Shown piece by piece: positions 8,150 through 19,090 of a stretch of DNA of 32,549 nt. Source of the stretch: Rhodospirillales bacterium. GTDB taxonomy: Bacteria; Pseudomonadota; Alphaproteobacteria; Acetobacterales; Acetobacteraceae. The stretch lies in the NCBI GenBank assembly GCA_947460455.1, contig CANHKG010000025.1, positions 1-32,549 on the forward strand, given 5' to 3'. Under the pieces are notes generated by a model, which was not told the DNA's origin, made no database searches, and saw only the letters and a list, made by a program, of their open reading frames with translations. How positions within the stretch are numbered: position 1 is the stretch's first letter; every line of letters starts with the position of its first letter. Both the position numbers and the translations under genes were made by a program.

Positions 8150-8908
8150 ATGGACACGATGCAGAACCCGTCGCTCGACAGCGAAGCGATTCGCCAGGCC
8201 AAGATCGAGCTGGCCGCCACCTGCCGCTGGGCTTCGCGGCTCGGCTTTCAGTCTGGCGTGTGCAACCACTTCTCGGTGGCGGTGCCGGGCCGGCCGGACC
8301 TGATGCTGATCAACCCCGAGGGGTATTTCTGGTCGGAAGTGACCGTGAGCTCGCTGGTGCTGGCGACGCATGACGGCACGATCCTTTCCACCAACGGCCA
8401 CACGGTGGAGCTGACGGCGTTCTGCATCCATGCGCCGATCCATCGCATCCTGCCGCAGGCGACCGCGGCGCTGCACACGCACATGCATCATGCGACTGCG
8501 ATCTGCACCCGCAAGGATGGGCGCATTGCGCACACGTACCTGTCGGGCATGTCGTTCTACAACTCGATCGCCTACGACGACGGGTTCAATGGCGCGGCCG
8601 TGACGCCGGCCGAGGGTGAGCGGCTGGCCGGGGTGATCGGCAAGGCCACTGTGCTGATGATGATGAACCACGGCCCGCTGGTGATCGGTTCCACGCTGGG
8701 CGAGGCGCTGCTGCGGCTGATCTACCTGGAGGATACCTGCAAGATCCAGCTGCTGGCCGAGGCCGGCGGGGCGGAGCTGAAGCATATTCCGCCGGCGATC
8801 GTGGCGACCTATCCCGACGATTCGCCGATGTTCAAGGCGTATGGGCGGACGTTCATGAAGGCGATCATCCGCAAGCTGACGCGTGAGGAGCCGGATTTCC
8901 TTAGCTGA
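8150..8908 (+). CDS. Class II aldolase/adducin family protein
   Basis: The 252-aa protein carries the zinc site expected for class II (fuculose-type) aldolases: H109 and H111 in LHTHMHHA and H174 in MMMNHGPLVIG, with a possible catalytic glutamate at E87. Length fits the family (about 220-260 aa). The family includes L-fuculose-phosphate aldolase, ribulose-phosphate 4-epimerase and decarboxylase-like members; the sequence alone does not decide. The start at 8150 (MDTMQNPS) is the first in-frame ATG after the intergenic region; M4 is a possible alternative. The GST gene follows after only 8 bases, so they are likely co-transcribed. Confidence 0.85.
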   Translation: MDTMQNPSLDSEAIRQAKIELAATCRWASRLGFQSGVCNHFSVAVPGRPDLMLINPEGYFWSEVTVSSLVLATHDGTILSTNGHTVELTAFCIHAPIHRILPQATAALHTHMHHATAICTRKDGRIAHTYLSGMSFYNSIAYDDGFNGAAVTPAEGERLAGVIGKATVLMMMNHGPLVIGSTLGEALLRLIYLEDTCKIQLLAEAGGAELKHIPPAIVATYPDDSPMFKAYGRTFMKAIIRKLTREEPDFLS

Positions 8909-8916
8909 GCGCGTAG

Positions 8917-9561
8917 GTGCTGACGATCTGGGGCCGCAAGACCTCATCCAACATGCAGGCGTTGATGTGGTGCGTGGGCGAGCTTGGGCTCGCCTACGTT
9001 CGCCACGATGCCGGGCATCGCTTCGGCGGGCTCGATACGCCTGACTTCCTGGCGATGAACCCGAATGGCGTCATCCCGGTGGTGCGTGATGGCGACGGCG
9101 AGCCGCTGTGGGAGACCGGGGCGATCCTGCGCTACCTCGCTGGCCGGTATGGCGATGGTGGCCCGTTCTGGCCTGCCGATCCCGTTCAGCGCGTGCGCGT
9201 GGACAAGTGGGCGGAATGGGCGAAGCTGAACGTCAGCAACCAGTTCACGGTGGAGATTTTCTGGCGTGTGGTGCGCACGGCGCCGCTTGACCAGGAGCCG
9301 GTCGCGATCCGGGCTGCGATCCAGGCGCTGGGCCAGAGGTTCGATATCGCCGAGGCGCGGCTGGCGGAGAACCGGTATCTGGCGGGGGCGGAATTCAGCC
9401 TGGCCGACATCCAGTTCGGCCACATCCTGTTCCGCTACTTCGATATCGCGATCGACCGGCCGGATCGGCCGGTTCTGGCGCGGTACTACCGGTCGCTCAC
9501 CGAGCGACCGGCATTCCGTGAGCATGTCATGGTGCCCTACGAGGAACTGCGGGTTCTGTAG
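8917..9561 (+). CDS. Glutathione S-transferase family protein
   Basis: The 214-aa protein begins at a GTG (8917) and reads MLTIWGRKTSSNMQAL, a thioredoxin-fold N-terminus with Ser10/Ser11 at the place where GSTs hold the catalytic Ser/Cys. The cis-proline segment GVIPVV and the glutathione-binding WETGAILRYLAGRYG follow, then an all-helical C-terminal domain with the conserved FSLADIQFGHI. It should conjugate or reduce substrates with glutathione in the cytoplasm. Its stop is 12 bases from the stop of the convergent cyclophilin gene. Coupling to the aldolase-like gene suggests a shared, unknown pathway. Confidence 0.9.
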   Translation: MLTIWGRKTSSNMQALMWCVGELGLAYVRHDAGHRFGGLDTPDFLAMNPNGVIPVVRDGDGEPLWETGAILRYLAGRYGDGGPFWPADPVQRVRVDKWAEWAKLNVSNQFTVEIFWRVVRTAPLDQEPVAIRAAIQALGQRFDIAEARLAENRYLAGAEFSLADIQFGHILFRYFDIAIDRPDRPVLARYYRSLTERPAFREHVMVPYEELRVL

Positions 9562-9573
9562 GGCCTCCGAGCC

Positions 9574-10053
<480 letters not shown>

Positions 10054-10081
10054 CATGGGCTCCAGGGTGGGTGTTGATAGG

Positions 10082-10207
10082 AAGAATGTTCTTTTTTGAA
10101 AAAAAGAACCAAAAAACTTTTATTCATTAAGACGAAGCCTATGAAGCTCCGGGCTGAAATGAATAAAAGTCTTTTTGCTTCTTTTTCTTCAGAAAAAGAA
10201 GATTCTT
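10082..10207. repeat. AT-rich composite palindrome (nested hairpins) between the two cyclophilin genes
   Basis: The element nearly fills the 153-base gap. Elements in order: AAGAAT (10082-10087); hairpin GTTCTTTTTT-GA-AAAAAAGAAC (10088-10109); CAAAAA; ACTTTTATTCATT (10116-10128); a 29-base loop; AATGAATAAAAGT (10158-10170); CTTTTTG; hairpin CTTCTTTTTCT-TC-AGAAAAAGAAG (10178-10201); ATTCTT (10202-10207). The first and last blocks, and the two 13-base blocks, are exact reverse complements, so the whole folds into a cloverleaf-like shape. The side hairpins differ between arms (GTTC/GAAC against CTTC/GAAG) but both pair. Base composition is sharply lower in GC than all flanking DNA. It may be a mobile or interspersed repeat, a processing signal or an attenuator. 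Confidence 0.85.
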
Positions 10208-10209
10208 GC

Positions 10210-10749
10210 TTAGCTCTTTACGTCCGCTGCCACGCGCATGCGAACGATCTTGTCTGGCGTGCGGGGCGGCTCGCCGCGGGTGATCTTGTCCACGAAGGCC
10301 ATGCCTTCCACCACCTGGCCCCAGATGGTGTACTGCCCGTTCAGGAACGGCGTCGGCGCGAAGCAGATGAAGAACTGGCTGTCGGCGCTGTTCGGGTCTT
10401 GCGAGCGTGCCGCGCCGACCGAGCCGCGCAGGAACTGGCGGGTGCGGCTGAATTCGGCCTTCACGTTGCCGAGCTTGCTGCCGCCGCGGCCGGTGCCGGT
10501 TGGATCGCCGGTCTGGGCCATGAAGCCTTCGATCACGCGATGGAACACTATGCCGTCGTAGAAGCCGTCGCGGGCGAGCTTCTTGATGCGTTCCACGTGC
10601 AGGGGCGCGATATCGGGCAGCAGCTGGATCACCACGCGGCCGTCCTTGAGATCAAGGAACAGCGTGTTCTCTGGATCGGTCTTCGGCTGGGCCATGGCGG
10701 GGGCGGCGGTGGCCGCCATCGCGGCGGCCAGCAGGGAACGGCGATGCAT
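10210..10749 (-). CDS. Exported cyclophilin-type peptidyl-prolyl cis-trans isomerase
   Basis: The 179-aa protein opens with a signal peptide (MHRRSLLAAAMAATAAPAMA, cleavage likely before QPKTD), so it acts in the periplasm. The cyclophilin core is complete: FHRVIEGFMAQTGDPTGTG, AARSQDPNSADSQFFICF and GQYTIWGQVVEGMAF. The start at 10749 is supported by AGGAG 9 bases upstream. It follows coaD by 17 bases on the same strand. The mature part is closely similar to the downstream cytoplasmic cyclophilin, which points to tandem duplication followed by gain or loss of the signal peptide. Confidence 0.95.
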   Translation of the reverse strand: MHRRSLLAAAMAATAAPAMAQPKTDPENTLFLDLKDGRVVIQLLPDIAPLHVERIKKLARDGFYDGIVFHRVIEGFMAQTGDPTGTGRGGSKLGNVKAEFSRTRQFLRGSVGAARSQDPNSADSQFFICFAPTPFLNGQYTIWGQVVEGMAFVDKITRGEPPRTPDKIVRMRVAADVKS

Positions 10750-10766
10750 GATGTTTGACTCCTGGG

Positions 10767-11265
10767 TCAGCCGCGGGCCCGGACCTTCGCCATGGTACGC
10801 TCGAAGGTCAGCGGGGAGACGAAGGATTTGATGTCACCGTCCATCAGCGCAACCTCCTTCACGAAGCGGGAGGAGATGAACTGGTGGTGCTCGCTGGCCA
10901 TCAGGAAGGCGGTCTCGATATCCGGCCGCATGCGGTAGTTCATGCCGGCCATCTGGAACTCGAAATCGAAATCCGACACGGCGCGAAGGCCGCGGATGAT
11001 CATGCTGGCGCCCAGGTCGCGGGCGAAATGCACCAGCAGGCCGGTGAAGGGCTTCACCTCGATCTTGGCGCCGGATTTCGCGGCCAGCTTCGCGCATTCC
11101 TGGGTGACCAGGTCCACGCGCTCCTCCAGCTCGAACAGCGGGCCCTTGCCGATGTTGATCGCCACCCCCACCACCAGGCGGTCCACCAGCCGCGCGCCGC
11201 GGCCGATCACGTCCAGATGCCCGTTATGGATCGGGTCGAACGTGCCCGGGTAGAGGCCGATGCGC

Positions 11266-11273
<8 letters not shown>
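10767..11273 (-). CDS. coaD: Phosphopantetheine adenylyltransferase
   Basis: The 168-aa protein starts [19 protein letters not shown], containing the nucleotidyltransferase T/HxGH motif, and later has [14 protein letters not shown] and [10 protein letters not shown], the diagnostic CoaD segments. It transfers AMP from ATP to 4'-phosphopantetheine, the penultimate step of coenzyme A synthesis, in the cytoplasm. Length matches the family (about 160-170 aa). The ATG at 11273 overlaps the end of gyrA by 8 bases (ATGGCTGA), with GGAG inside gyrA as ribosome site, so translation is coupled to gyrA. Longer in-frame starts exist but would lie inside gyrA and lack family sequence. Confidence 0.97.
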
Positions 11274-14106
<2,833 letters not shown>

Positions 14107-14148
14107 GGGCAGCTCATGGGTCTGGGGAACTCATCGATGTGACGCAAG

Positions 14149-14177
14149 GCGGCCCTGTCCATGCCGGACAGGGCCGC
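14149..14177. terminator. Hairpin between ssb and gyrA (terminator or leader structure)
   Basis: GCGGCCCTGTCC (14149-14160) and GGACAGGGCCGC (14166-14177) form a perfect 12-bp stem with a 5-base loop. On the minus strand the stem is followed by CTTGCGTC, without a T run, so simple intrinsic termination of ssb is uncertain. If gyrA is transcribed from the TATATA-containing sequence just upstream, the hairpin would lie in its leader. Confidence 0.55.
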
Positions 14178-14187
14178 TTGTCGCATC

Positions 14188-14210
14188 TTTATATACTACG
14201 CGCGCGCGCG
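14188..14210 (-). promoter_or_regulatory. TATA-rich box next to alternating CG tract upstream of gyrA
   Basis: TTTATATACTA (14188-14198) is followed by six CG dinucleotides (14199-14210). On the minus strand the TATATA could be a -10 element for gyrA, but the -35 place would fall in the CG run and has no consensus. Alternating CG next to an easily melted AT stretch is the type of sequence sensitive to supercoiling, and gyrA is supercoiling-regulated in other bacteria; the link here is inference. Confidence 0.35.
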
Positions 14211-14239
14211 GGCCTAGCTGTGCGCCGCGCCGCCGCCGA

Positions 14240-14770
14240 TCAGAACGGAATGTCGTCGTCCAGGTCGTTGCTGCGCTTCGGCGCATCCCACGAAGGCCCG
14301 CGCGAGGCCGGCTTGGCCGCGCCGCCGCCGCCGCCGCCGCCGGCCGGGGCCGCCCGCTCGCGCGGGGCATAGCCGCCACCGCCGCCGCCTTCGCCCATGC
14401 CGCCTTCACCGCCGCCGCTGCGGCCATCCAGCATCACCAGTTCGCCGCGGAACGCCTTCAGCACCACCTCGGTGGTCTCGCGCTCGGCGCCGGACTGGTC
14501 GGTGTATTTCCGGCTTTCCAGCGCGCCTTCGATGTACACCTTGGCGCCCTTCTTCAGGTAGCGCTCCGCCACCTCGGCCAGGCGGTCGTTGAAGATCACG
14601 ATCCGGTGCCACTGGGTCTTTTCCTTGCGCTCGCCCGAGGCCCGGTCGGTCCAGGTCTCGCTGGTGGCGATGGAGAAGTTCACCACCTTGCTGCCGCTCT
14701 GCAGGGTGCGCGACTCCGGGTCCCGCCCCAGATTCCCCACCAGGATCACCTTGTTCACACTGCCAGCCAT
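14240..14770 (-). CDS. ssb: Single-stranded DNA-binding protein
   Basis: The 176-aa protein starts [19 protein letters not shown], the classic SSB OB-fold start, continues with [22 protein letters not shown] and [24 protein letters not shown], has a Gly-rich disordered linker (about residues 118-155) and ends with the acidic tip DDDIPF that binds partner repair proteins. It coats single-stranded DNA in replication, recombination and repair. The ATG at 14770 has AGGG about 11 bases upstream. It is divergent from uvrA, and the LexA-type box in the shared gap may affect both genes. Confidence 0.97.
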   Translation of the reverse strand: MAGSVNKVILVGNLGRDPESRTLQSGSKVVNFSIATSETWTDRASGERKEKTQWHRIVIFNDRLAEVAERYLKKGAKVYIEGALESRKYTDQSGAERETTEVVLKAFRGELVMLDGRSGGGEGGMGEGGGGGGYAPRERAAPAGGGGGGGAAKPASRGPSWDAPKRSNDLDDDIPF

Positions 14771-14858
14771 GTTCGCTTGCCCTTCCCGACTGCCCGCATC
14801 ATAACGCCCGCCGCCTCGGGCGGCCAACATGGGCTTCCCATTCGCCGCATCGGCGCCA

Positions 14859-14882
14859 TATAAACCAGAACACTTAGAGAAC
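14859..14882 (+). promoter_or_regulatory. LexA (SOS) box and likely -10 element of uvrA
   Basis: GAAC-ACTTAGA-GAAC (14868-14882) is a perfect match to the alphaproteobacterial LexA operator, a direct repeat GAAC-N7-GAAC. It lies 44 bases before the uvrA ATG and directly after TATAAA (14859-14864), a likely -10 element, so bound LexA would block the promoter start region. uvrA is a typical SOS gene, which makes the site convincing. It lies 98 bases upstream of the divergent ssb start. Confidence 0.8.
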
Positions 14883-14926
14883 GCGGGCGCCGCTGCAAGC
14901 CCTTTCCTTCGCGGGGACCGATTACC

Positions 14927-17827
14927 ATGGATTCCACGTCTGCCCCGCCCAAGGGCGCTCCCGGCGCTGCCATTGCCGGACCGGCCATCCGCGTGCGCGG
15001 CGCGCGCGAGCACAACCTCAAGAACATCGACGTGGACATCCCGCGCGACAGCCTGACGGTGATCACCGGGCTGTCCGGCTCCGGCAAGTCGTCGCTCGCG
15101 TTCGACACGATCTATGCCGAGGGCCAGCGCCGCTATGTCGAGTCGCTGTCCGCCTATGCGCGGCAGTTCCTGGAGCTGATGGGCAAGCCGGATGTGGACA
15201 GCATCGAGGGGCTGTCGCCGGCGATTTCCATCGAGCAGAAGACCACCAGCCGCAACCCGCGCTCCACCGTCGGCACCGTGACGGAGATCCACGACTACAT
15301 GCGCCTGCTGTGGGCGCGCGTGGGGGTGCCCTATTCGCCGGCCACCGGCCTGCCGATCGAGGCGCAGACCGTCTCCCAGATGGTGGACCGCGTGATCGCG
15401 ATGCCGGAGGGCACGCGCCTGCTGTTGCTCGCCCCAGTGGTGCGGGACCGCAAGGGCGAATACCGCAAGGAGCTGGCCGAGTTGCAGCGCCGCGGCTTCA
15501 CCCGGGTGAAGGTGGACGGCACGCTGTATGAGATCGGCGAGGTGCCGGCGCTGAACCGCAAGATCAAGCACGAGATCGAGGCGGTGGTGGACCGCGTGGT
15601 GGTGCGCGAGGGCATCGCCAGCCGCCTGGCCGACAGCTTCGAGACCGCGCTCTCGCTTTCCGATGGCGTGGTCTATGCCGAGAACGCCGACAATGCCGAG
15701 CGCACCGTGTTTTCCTCGCGCTTCGCCTGCCCGGTGAGCGGCTTCACCATCGAGGAGATCGAGCCGCGGCTGTTCAGCTTCAACTCCCCGCACGGCGCCT
15801 GCCCGGCCTGCGACGGGTTGGGGGTGGAAACCTTCTTCGACCCGGCGCTGGTGGTGCCGGATGAGCGGAAATCCCTGGCCGAGGGGGCCGTGGCGCCGTG
15901 GTCCGGGAGCCAGTCGCCGTACTACGACCAGACGCTGCAATCGCTCGCCAAGCACTTCAAGGCCACCACCCGCACCCCGTGGTCCGAGCTGCCGGAGCGC
16001 ATCAGGGACGCCATCCTGACCGGCACCGGGGATGAGCCGGTGGAGTTCACCTACAAGGATGGCGTGCGGCAATACGCGGTGACGAAGCCGTTCGAGGGCG
16101 TGCTGCGCAACCTGCAGCGCCGCTGGCAGGAAACCGACAGCGCCTGGGTGCGCGAGGAGATGTCGCGCTACCAGGCGGAGAAGCCCTGTGCGGTGTGCGC
16201 CGGCGCGCGGCTGAAGCCGGAGGCGCTGGCGGTGAAGATCGCCGGCAAGCACATCGCGGAAGCCTCTGATCTCTCGATCAAGTTGGCCCGCGCCTGGTTC
16301 GGCGAGGTGCTGCCCACCCTCACGCCGCAGCGGGCGGAGATCGCGCGGCGCATCCTGCGCGAGATCGGGGACCGGCTGCAGTTCCTGAACGATGTGGGGC
16401 TGGATTACCTGACCCTGTCGCGCGGTTCCGCTACGCTCTCCGGTGGGGAGAGCCAACGCATTCGCCTCGCCAGCCAGATCGGCTCCGGCCTGACCGGCGT
16501 GCTGTATGTGCTGGACGAGCCCTCGATCGGCCTGCATCAGCGCGACAATGAGCGCCTGCTCGGCACGCTCCAGCGCCTGAAATCGCTGGGGAACACCGTG
16601 CTGGTGGTGGAGCACGACGAGGATGCCATCCGCAGCGCCGACTACCTGATCGACATGGGGCCGGCCGCTGGGGTGAATGGCGGGCGGGTGATCGCCCAGG
16701 GCACGGCCGAGGAAGTGGCCGCCCATCCGGATTCGCTGACCGGTGCCTATCTCTCCGGCCGCAAATCCATCCCCGTGCCGCCGATGCGCCGGCCGATCCA
16801 GAAGGACCGCGTGGTGACCATCGTGGGCGCCCGCGGCAACAATTTGAAGGACGTGAACGCCACCTTCCCGCTGGGCGTGCTCACCTGCGTTACCGGTGTG
16901 TCTGGCGGCGGCAAGTCCACCCTGGTGGTGGACACGTTCTACAAGGCCGCCAGCCGCCGCCTGATGGGCTCCGGCGAGGTGCCCGCGCCGCACACCCGCA
17001 TCGACGGGCTGGAGCACCTGGACAAGATCATCGACATCGACCAGTCCCCGATCGGCCGCACCCCGCGGTCCAACCCGGCCACCTACACCGACCTGTTCGC
17101 GCCGATCCGCGACTGGTTCGCCGAGCTGCCCGAAAGCCGTGCCCGCGGCTACAAGGCCGGGCGCTTCTCCTTCAACGTGAAGGGCGGCCGCTGTGAGGCG
17201 TGCCAGGGCGACGGGGTGCTCAAGATCGAGATGCACTTCCTGCCGGACGTCTTCGTTACCTGCGACACCTGCAAGGGCAAGCGCTACAATCGCGAGACGC
17301 TGGAGATCAAGTTCCGCGACAAATCCATCGCCGAAGTGCTTGAAATGACGGTGGAGGAAGCGGTGCCCTACTTCTCCGCCGTCAACAAGATCCGCGACCG
17401 GCTGACCATCCTGCAGCAGGTGGGCCTCGGCTATGTCGCCCTGGGCCAGCAGGCGACCACGCTTTCGGGCGGTGAGGCGCAGCGCATCAAGCTCAGCAAG
17501 GAACTCGCCCGCCGCGCCACCGGGCGGACGCTCTACATCCTGGATGAGCCCACCACCGGCCTGCATTTCGAGGACGTGCGCAAGCTGCTGGAAGTGCTGC
17601 ACGCGCTGGTGGATGCGGGCAACACCGTGGTGGTGATCGAGCACAACCTGGAGGTGATCAAGACCGCCGACTGGATCCTGGATCTCGGCCCCGAGGGCGG
17701 CGATGGCGGCGGGCGCATCGTGGCGCAGGGTACGCCGGAAGACATCGCGAAGGTCGCGGAAAGCCACACCGCACGGTTCCTGGCGCCGCTGCTGCCTGCC
17801 GTGAAGGCGCGGCGCAAGGGCAAGTAG
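14927..17827 (+). CDS. uvrA: Excinuclease ABC subunit A
   Basis: The 966-aa protein has both ABC ATPase modules of UvrA: Walker A motifs GLSGSGKSS (48-56) and GVSGGGKST, signatures [12 protein letters not shown] and [12 protein letters not shown], and Walker B segments [13 protein letters not shown] and [13 protein letters not shown]. Zinc-binding cysteines are seen in CPACDGLG and in CEACQGDG with [10 protein letters not shown]. Length is normal for the family. It recognises DNA damage together with UvrB in nucleotide excision repair. The start at 14927 ([10 protein letters not shown]) lies 44 bases after a LexA-type box, so it is probably SOS induced. It is convergent with the catalase-like gene. 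Confidence 0.98.
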   Translation: MDSTSAPPKGAPGAAIAGPAIRVRGAREHNLKNIDVDIPRDSLTVITGLSGSGKSSLAFDTIYAEGQRRYVESLSAYARQFLELMGKPDVDSIEGLSPAISIEQKTTSRNPRSTVGTVTEIHDYMRLLWARVGVPYSPATGLPIEAQTVSQMVDRVIAMPEGTRLLLLAPVVRDRKGEYRKELAELQRRGFTRVKVDGTLYEIGEVPALNRKIKHEIEAVVDRVVVREGIASRLADSFETALSLSDGVVYAENADNAERTVFSSRFACPVSGFTIEEIEPRLFSFNSPHGACPACDGLGVETFFDPALVVPDERKSLAEGAVAPWSGSQSPYYDQTLQSLAKHFKATTRTPWSELPERIRDAILTGTGDEPVEFTYKDGVRQYAVTKPFEGVLRNLQRRWQETDSAWVREEMSRYQAEKPCAVCAGARLKPEALAVKIAGKHIAEASDLSIKLARAWFGEVLPTLTPQRAEIARRILREIGDRLQFLNDVGLDYLTLSRGSATLSGGESQRIRLASQIGSGLTGVLYVLDEPSIGLHQRDNERLLGTLQRLKSLGNTVLVVEHDEDAIRSADYLIDMGPAAGVNGGRVIAQGTAEEVAAHPDSLTGAYLSGRKSIPVPPMRRPIQKDRVVTIVGARGNNLKDVNATFPLGVLTCVTGVSGGGKSTLVVDTFYKAASRRLMGSGEVPAPHTRIDGLEHLDKIIDIDQSPIGRTPRSNPATYTDLFAPIRDWFAELPESRARGYKAGRFSFNVKGGRCEACQGDGVLKIEMHFLPDVFVTCDTCKGKRYNRETLEIKFRDKSIAEVLEMTVEEAVPYFSAVNKIRDRLTILQQVGLGYVALGQQATTLSGGEAQRIKLSKELARRATGRTLYILDEPTTGLHFEDVRKLLEVLHALVDAGNTVVVIEHNLEVIKTADWILDLGPEGGDGGGRIVAQGTPEDIAKVAESHTARFLAPLLPAVKARRKGK

Positions 17828-17833
17828 CCCCAA

Positions 17834-17870
17834 CCCGCGCAATGGCCTGAGACATCAGCCATTGCGCGGG
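17834..17870. terminator. Inverted repeat between convergent uvrA and catalase-like genes
   Basis: CCCGCGCAATGGC (17834-17846) and GCCATTGCGCGGG (17858-17870) pair over 13 bp with an 11-base loop that can pair further (TGA/TCA). It sits just after the uvrA stop and just before the stop of the convergent gene at 17877. No T run follows on either strand, so it may be a rho-assisted or bidirectional terminator or an RNA 3' end stabiliser. Confidence 0.65.
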
Positions 17871-17876
17871 CTGGCC

Positions 17877-18869
17877 TCAGTTGGCCCGCTTGGAGATCGA
17901 GATCGCATAGGCCGGCGTGCGGATGGCGAACATCGGGTCGTTCTCCGGCCCGTCGATCCCGTCGGCGAGCAGCGTGGGCGCGAAGATCACCTCGTCGCAC
18001 ACCTTGGCATCGGCCACGCTGCGCACCGTCAGCGTGCCAAGCTCCACGGTCGGCCGCGCTTCCTCGCTGTCCCACATCTTGGTGGGATTGTCGGTCGGGT
18101 CGCCCGCGCGACCGAGGATGGCGACCATCCGGAACCCGGCCGGCCGGCCGCTCGCCAGCCGCGTGCCGAGATCCGCCGCCAGGTAGTCGCGCGGCTTGGC
18201 CCGTGCCTCGTCGTCGGTCAGGTTCACCGGTCCGTCGAGCGGGTCCATGCGGAACTTGATCACCTGGCGCGCCCCGGCGGCGTTGGTCAGCGTGTAGGCA
18301 TGTACCGCCCAGTAGTTCACGCCGACCCATGAGCCAGGGATCGGTTGGCTGGCCAGGAAGCGCGCCTGCAGCAGCGTCTCGGGATTGGCTTCGGAGAAGG
18401 CGCGCACGCGGGCGGGGTCGGGCTGCCCGTTGGCGGCGGGCTTGCGCGCCTCCAGGAAGCCCAGCATCTGCGCCGGCGTGGCGACGAAGTTGATCGGCGC
18501 ATTGACCATCACGAACTCGGTCTGGCCGGGTCCGTCGGCGTCGATCCGGAACGACAGGCCGCGGTTCACGCCGCGGGCGCCATCGGCCACGGCAGGGTTG
18601 CCGCCACCGACCGAGAAGCGGATCACGGCATCGGAGGGCTTGGTGAAGATCACGGCCTTCGACAGCCCGCGCGCCGCCGCCGCGGGCTCGAACCGGCCAG
18701 CATAGCAGGCGCCCTTCGCGCCGCTGGGCCGATGCGTGCCGGGGCCGGCGAAGGTGCGCATGATCTCCACAATCGGCGCGGGGTCGCTGTCCTGCGCCCA
18801 GGCCGGCTGGGCCAGTGCGGCGAGCGGGATCGCGAGGCAGGCGGCGGCAAGCATCGGCGCTCGTGTCAT
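17877..18869 (-). CDS. Exported catalase-related (SrpA-like) haem protein
   Basis: The 330-aa protein begins with a signal peptide (residues 1 to about 25, ending QPAWAQD); the ATG at 18869 has GGGAG about 10 bases upstream. The catalase-fold core is visible: THRPSGAKGACYAGRFEP, then IRFSVGGGNPAVADGARGVNRGLSFRID, the segment around the distal haem pocket, and a tyrosine near the end in PAYAISIS that could be the haem ligand, though the classical RxxxY motif is not obvious. It is shorter than true catalases (about 480 aa), like the small catalase-related peroxidases. It should act in the periplasm, probably on peroxides. Expression control is not evident. Confidence 0.8.
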   Translation of the reverse strand: MTRAPMLAAACLAIPLAALAQPAWAQDSDPAPIVEIMRTFAGPGTHRPSGAKGACYAGRFEPAAAARGLSKAVIFTKPSDAVIRFSVGGGNPAVADGARGVNRGLSFRIDADGPGQTEFVMVNAPINFVATPAQMLGFLEARKPAANGQPDPARVRAFSEANPETLLQARFLASQPIPGSWVGVNYWAVHAYTLTNAAGARQVIKFRMDPLDGPVNLTDDEARAKPRDYLAADLGTRLASGRPAGFRMVAILGRAGDPTDNPTKMWDSEEARPTVELGTLTVRSVADAKVCDEVIFAPTLLADGIDGPENDPMFAIRTPAYAISISKRAN

Positions 18870-19049
18870 CGGTGGTTCTCCCTGATCGGCCCTTTCCATG
18901 ACGGATGGCCCCCACACGATGACGTCGGGACCGGTCATGGCGTTACACGCGATCGCAAAGGGCCGGCCATCCGGGCTCGCCCCGTCGGGCGGTTGGCCCA
19001 GGCACCCCTGTTCGCTGCCACCGCCGAAGCGCGGGCGCAAGGCGGGGTA

Positions 19050-19082
19050 GCGGCACCGGGGGGCATCACCCCCCGGCACCGC
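19050..19082 (-). terminator. Strong GC hairpin after the C11 peptidase gene
   Basis: CCGGGGGG (19056-19063) and CCCCCCGG (19069-19076) form an 8-bp stem with a 5-base loop, extended by GCGG/CCGC beyond a CA/CA internal loop. It lies 8 bases after the stop of the large peptidase gene. There is no T run. The rest of the 221-base gap 18870-19090 holds nothing else that I recognise. Confidence 0.55.
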
Positions 19083-19090
19083 CCCAGGCG

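Noticed and set aside
14288-14400. GCC/CCG trinucleotide-rich run
   Set aside because: Explained as codons for the Gly-rich linker of SSB rather than a separate repeat element.
14771-17842. Long open frame antisense to the whole of uvrA, continuous with ssb
   Set aside because: High-GC codon bias of uvrA removes stops from this antisense frame; the product is low-complexity His/Gly/Arg/Ala-rich text without motifs, and ssb has its own start with a ribosome site at 14770.
17877-18869. Classical catalase assignment
   Set aside because: At 330 aa with a signal peptide and without a clear RxxxY haem ligand motif it fits the small catalase-related group better.
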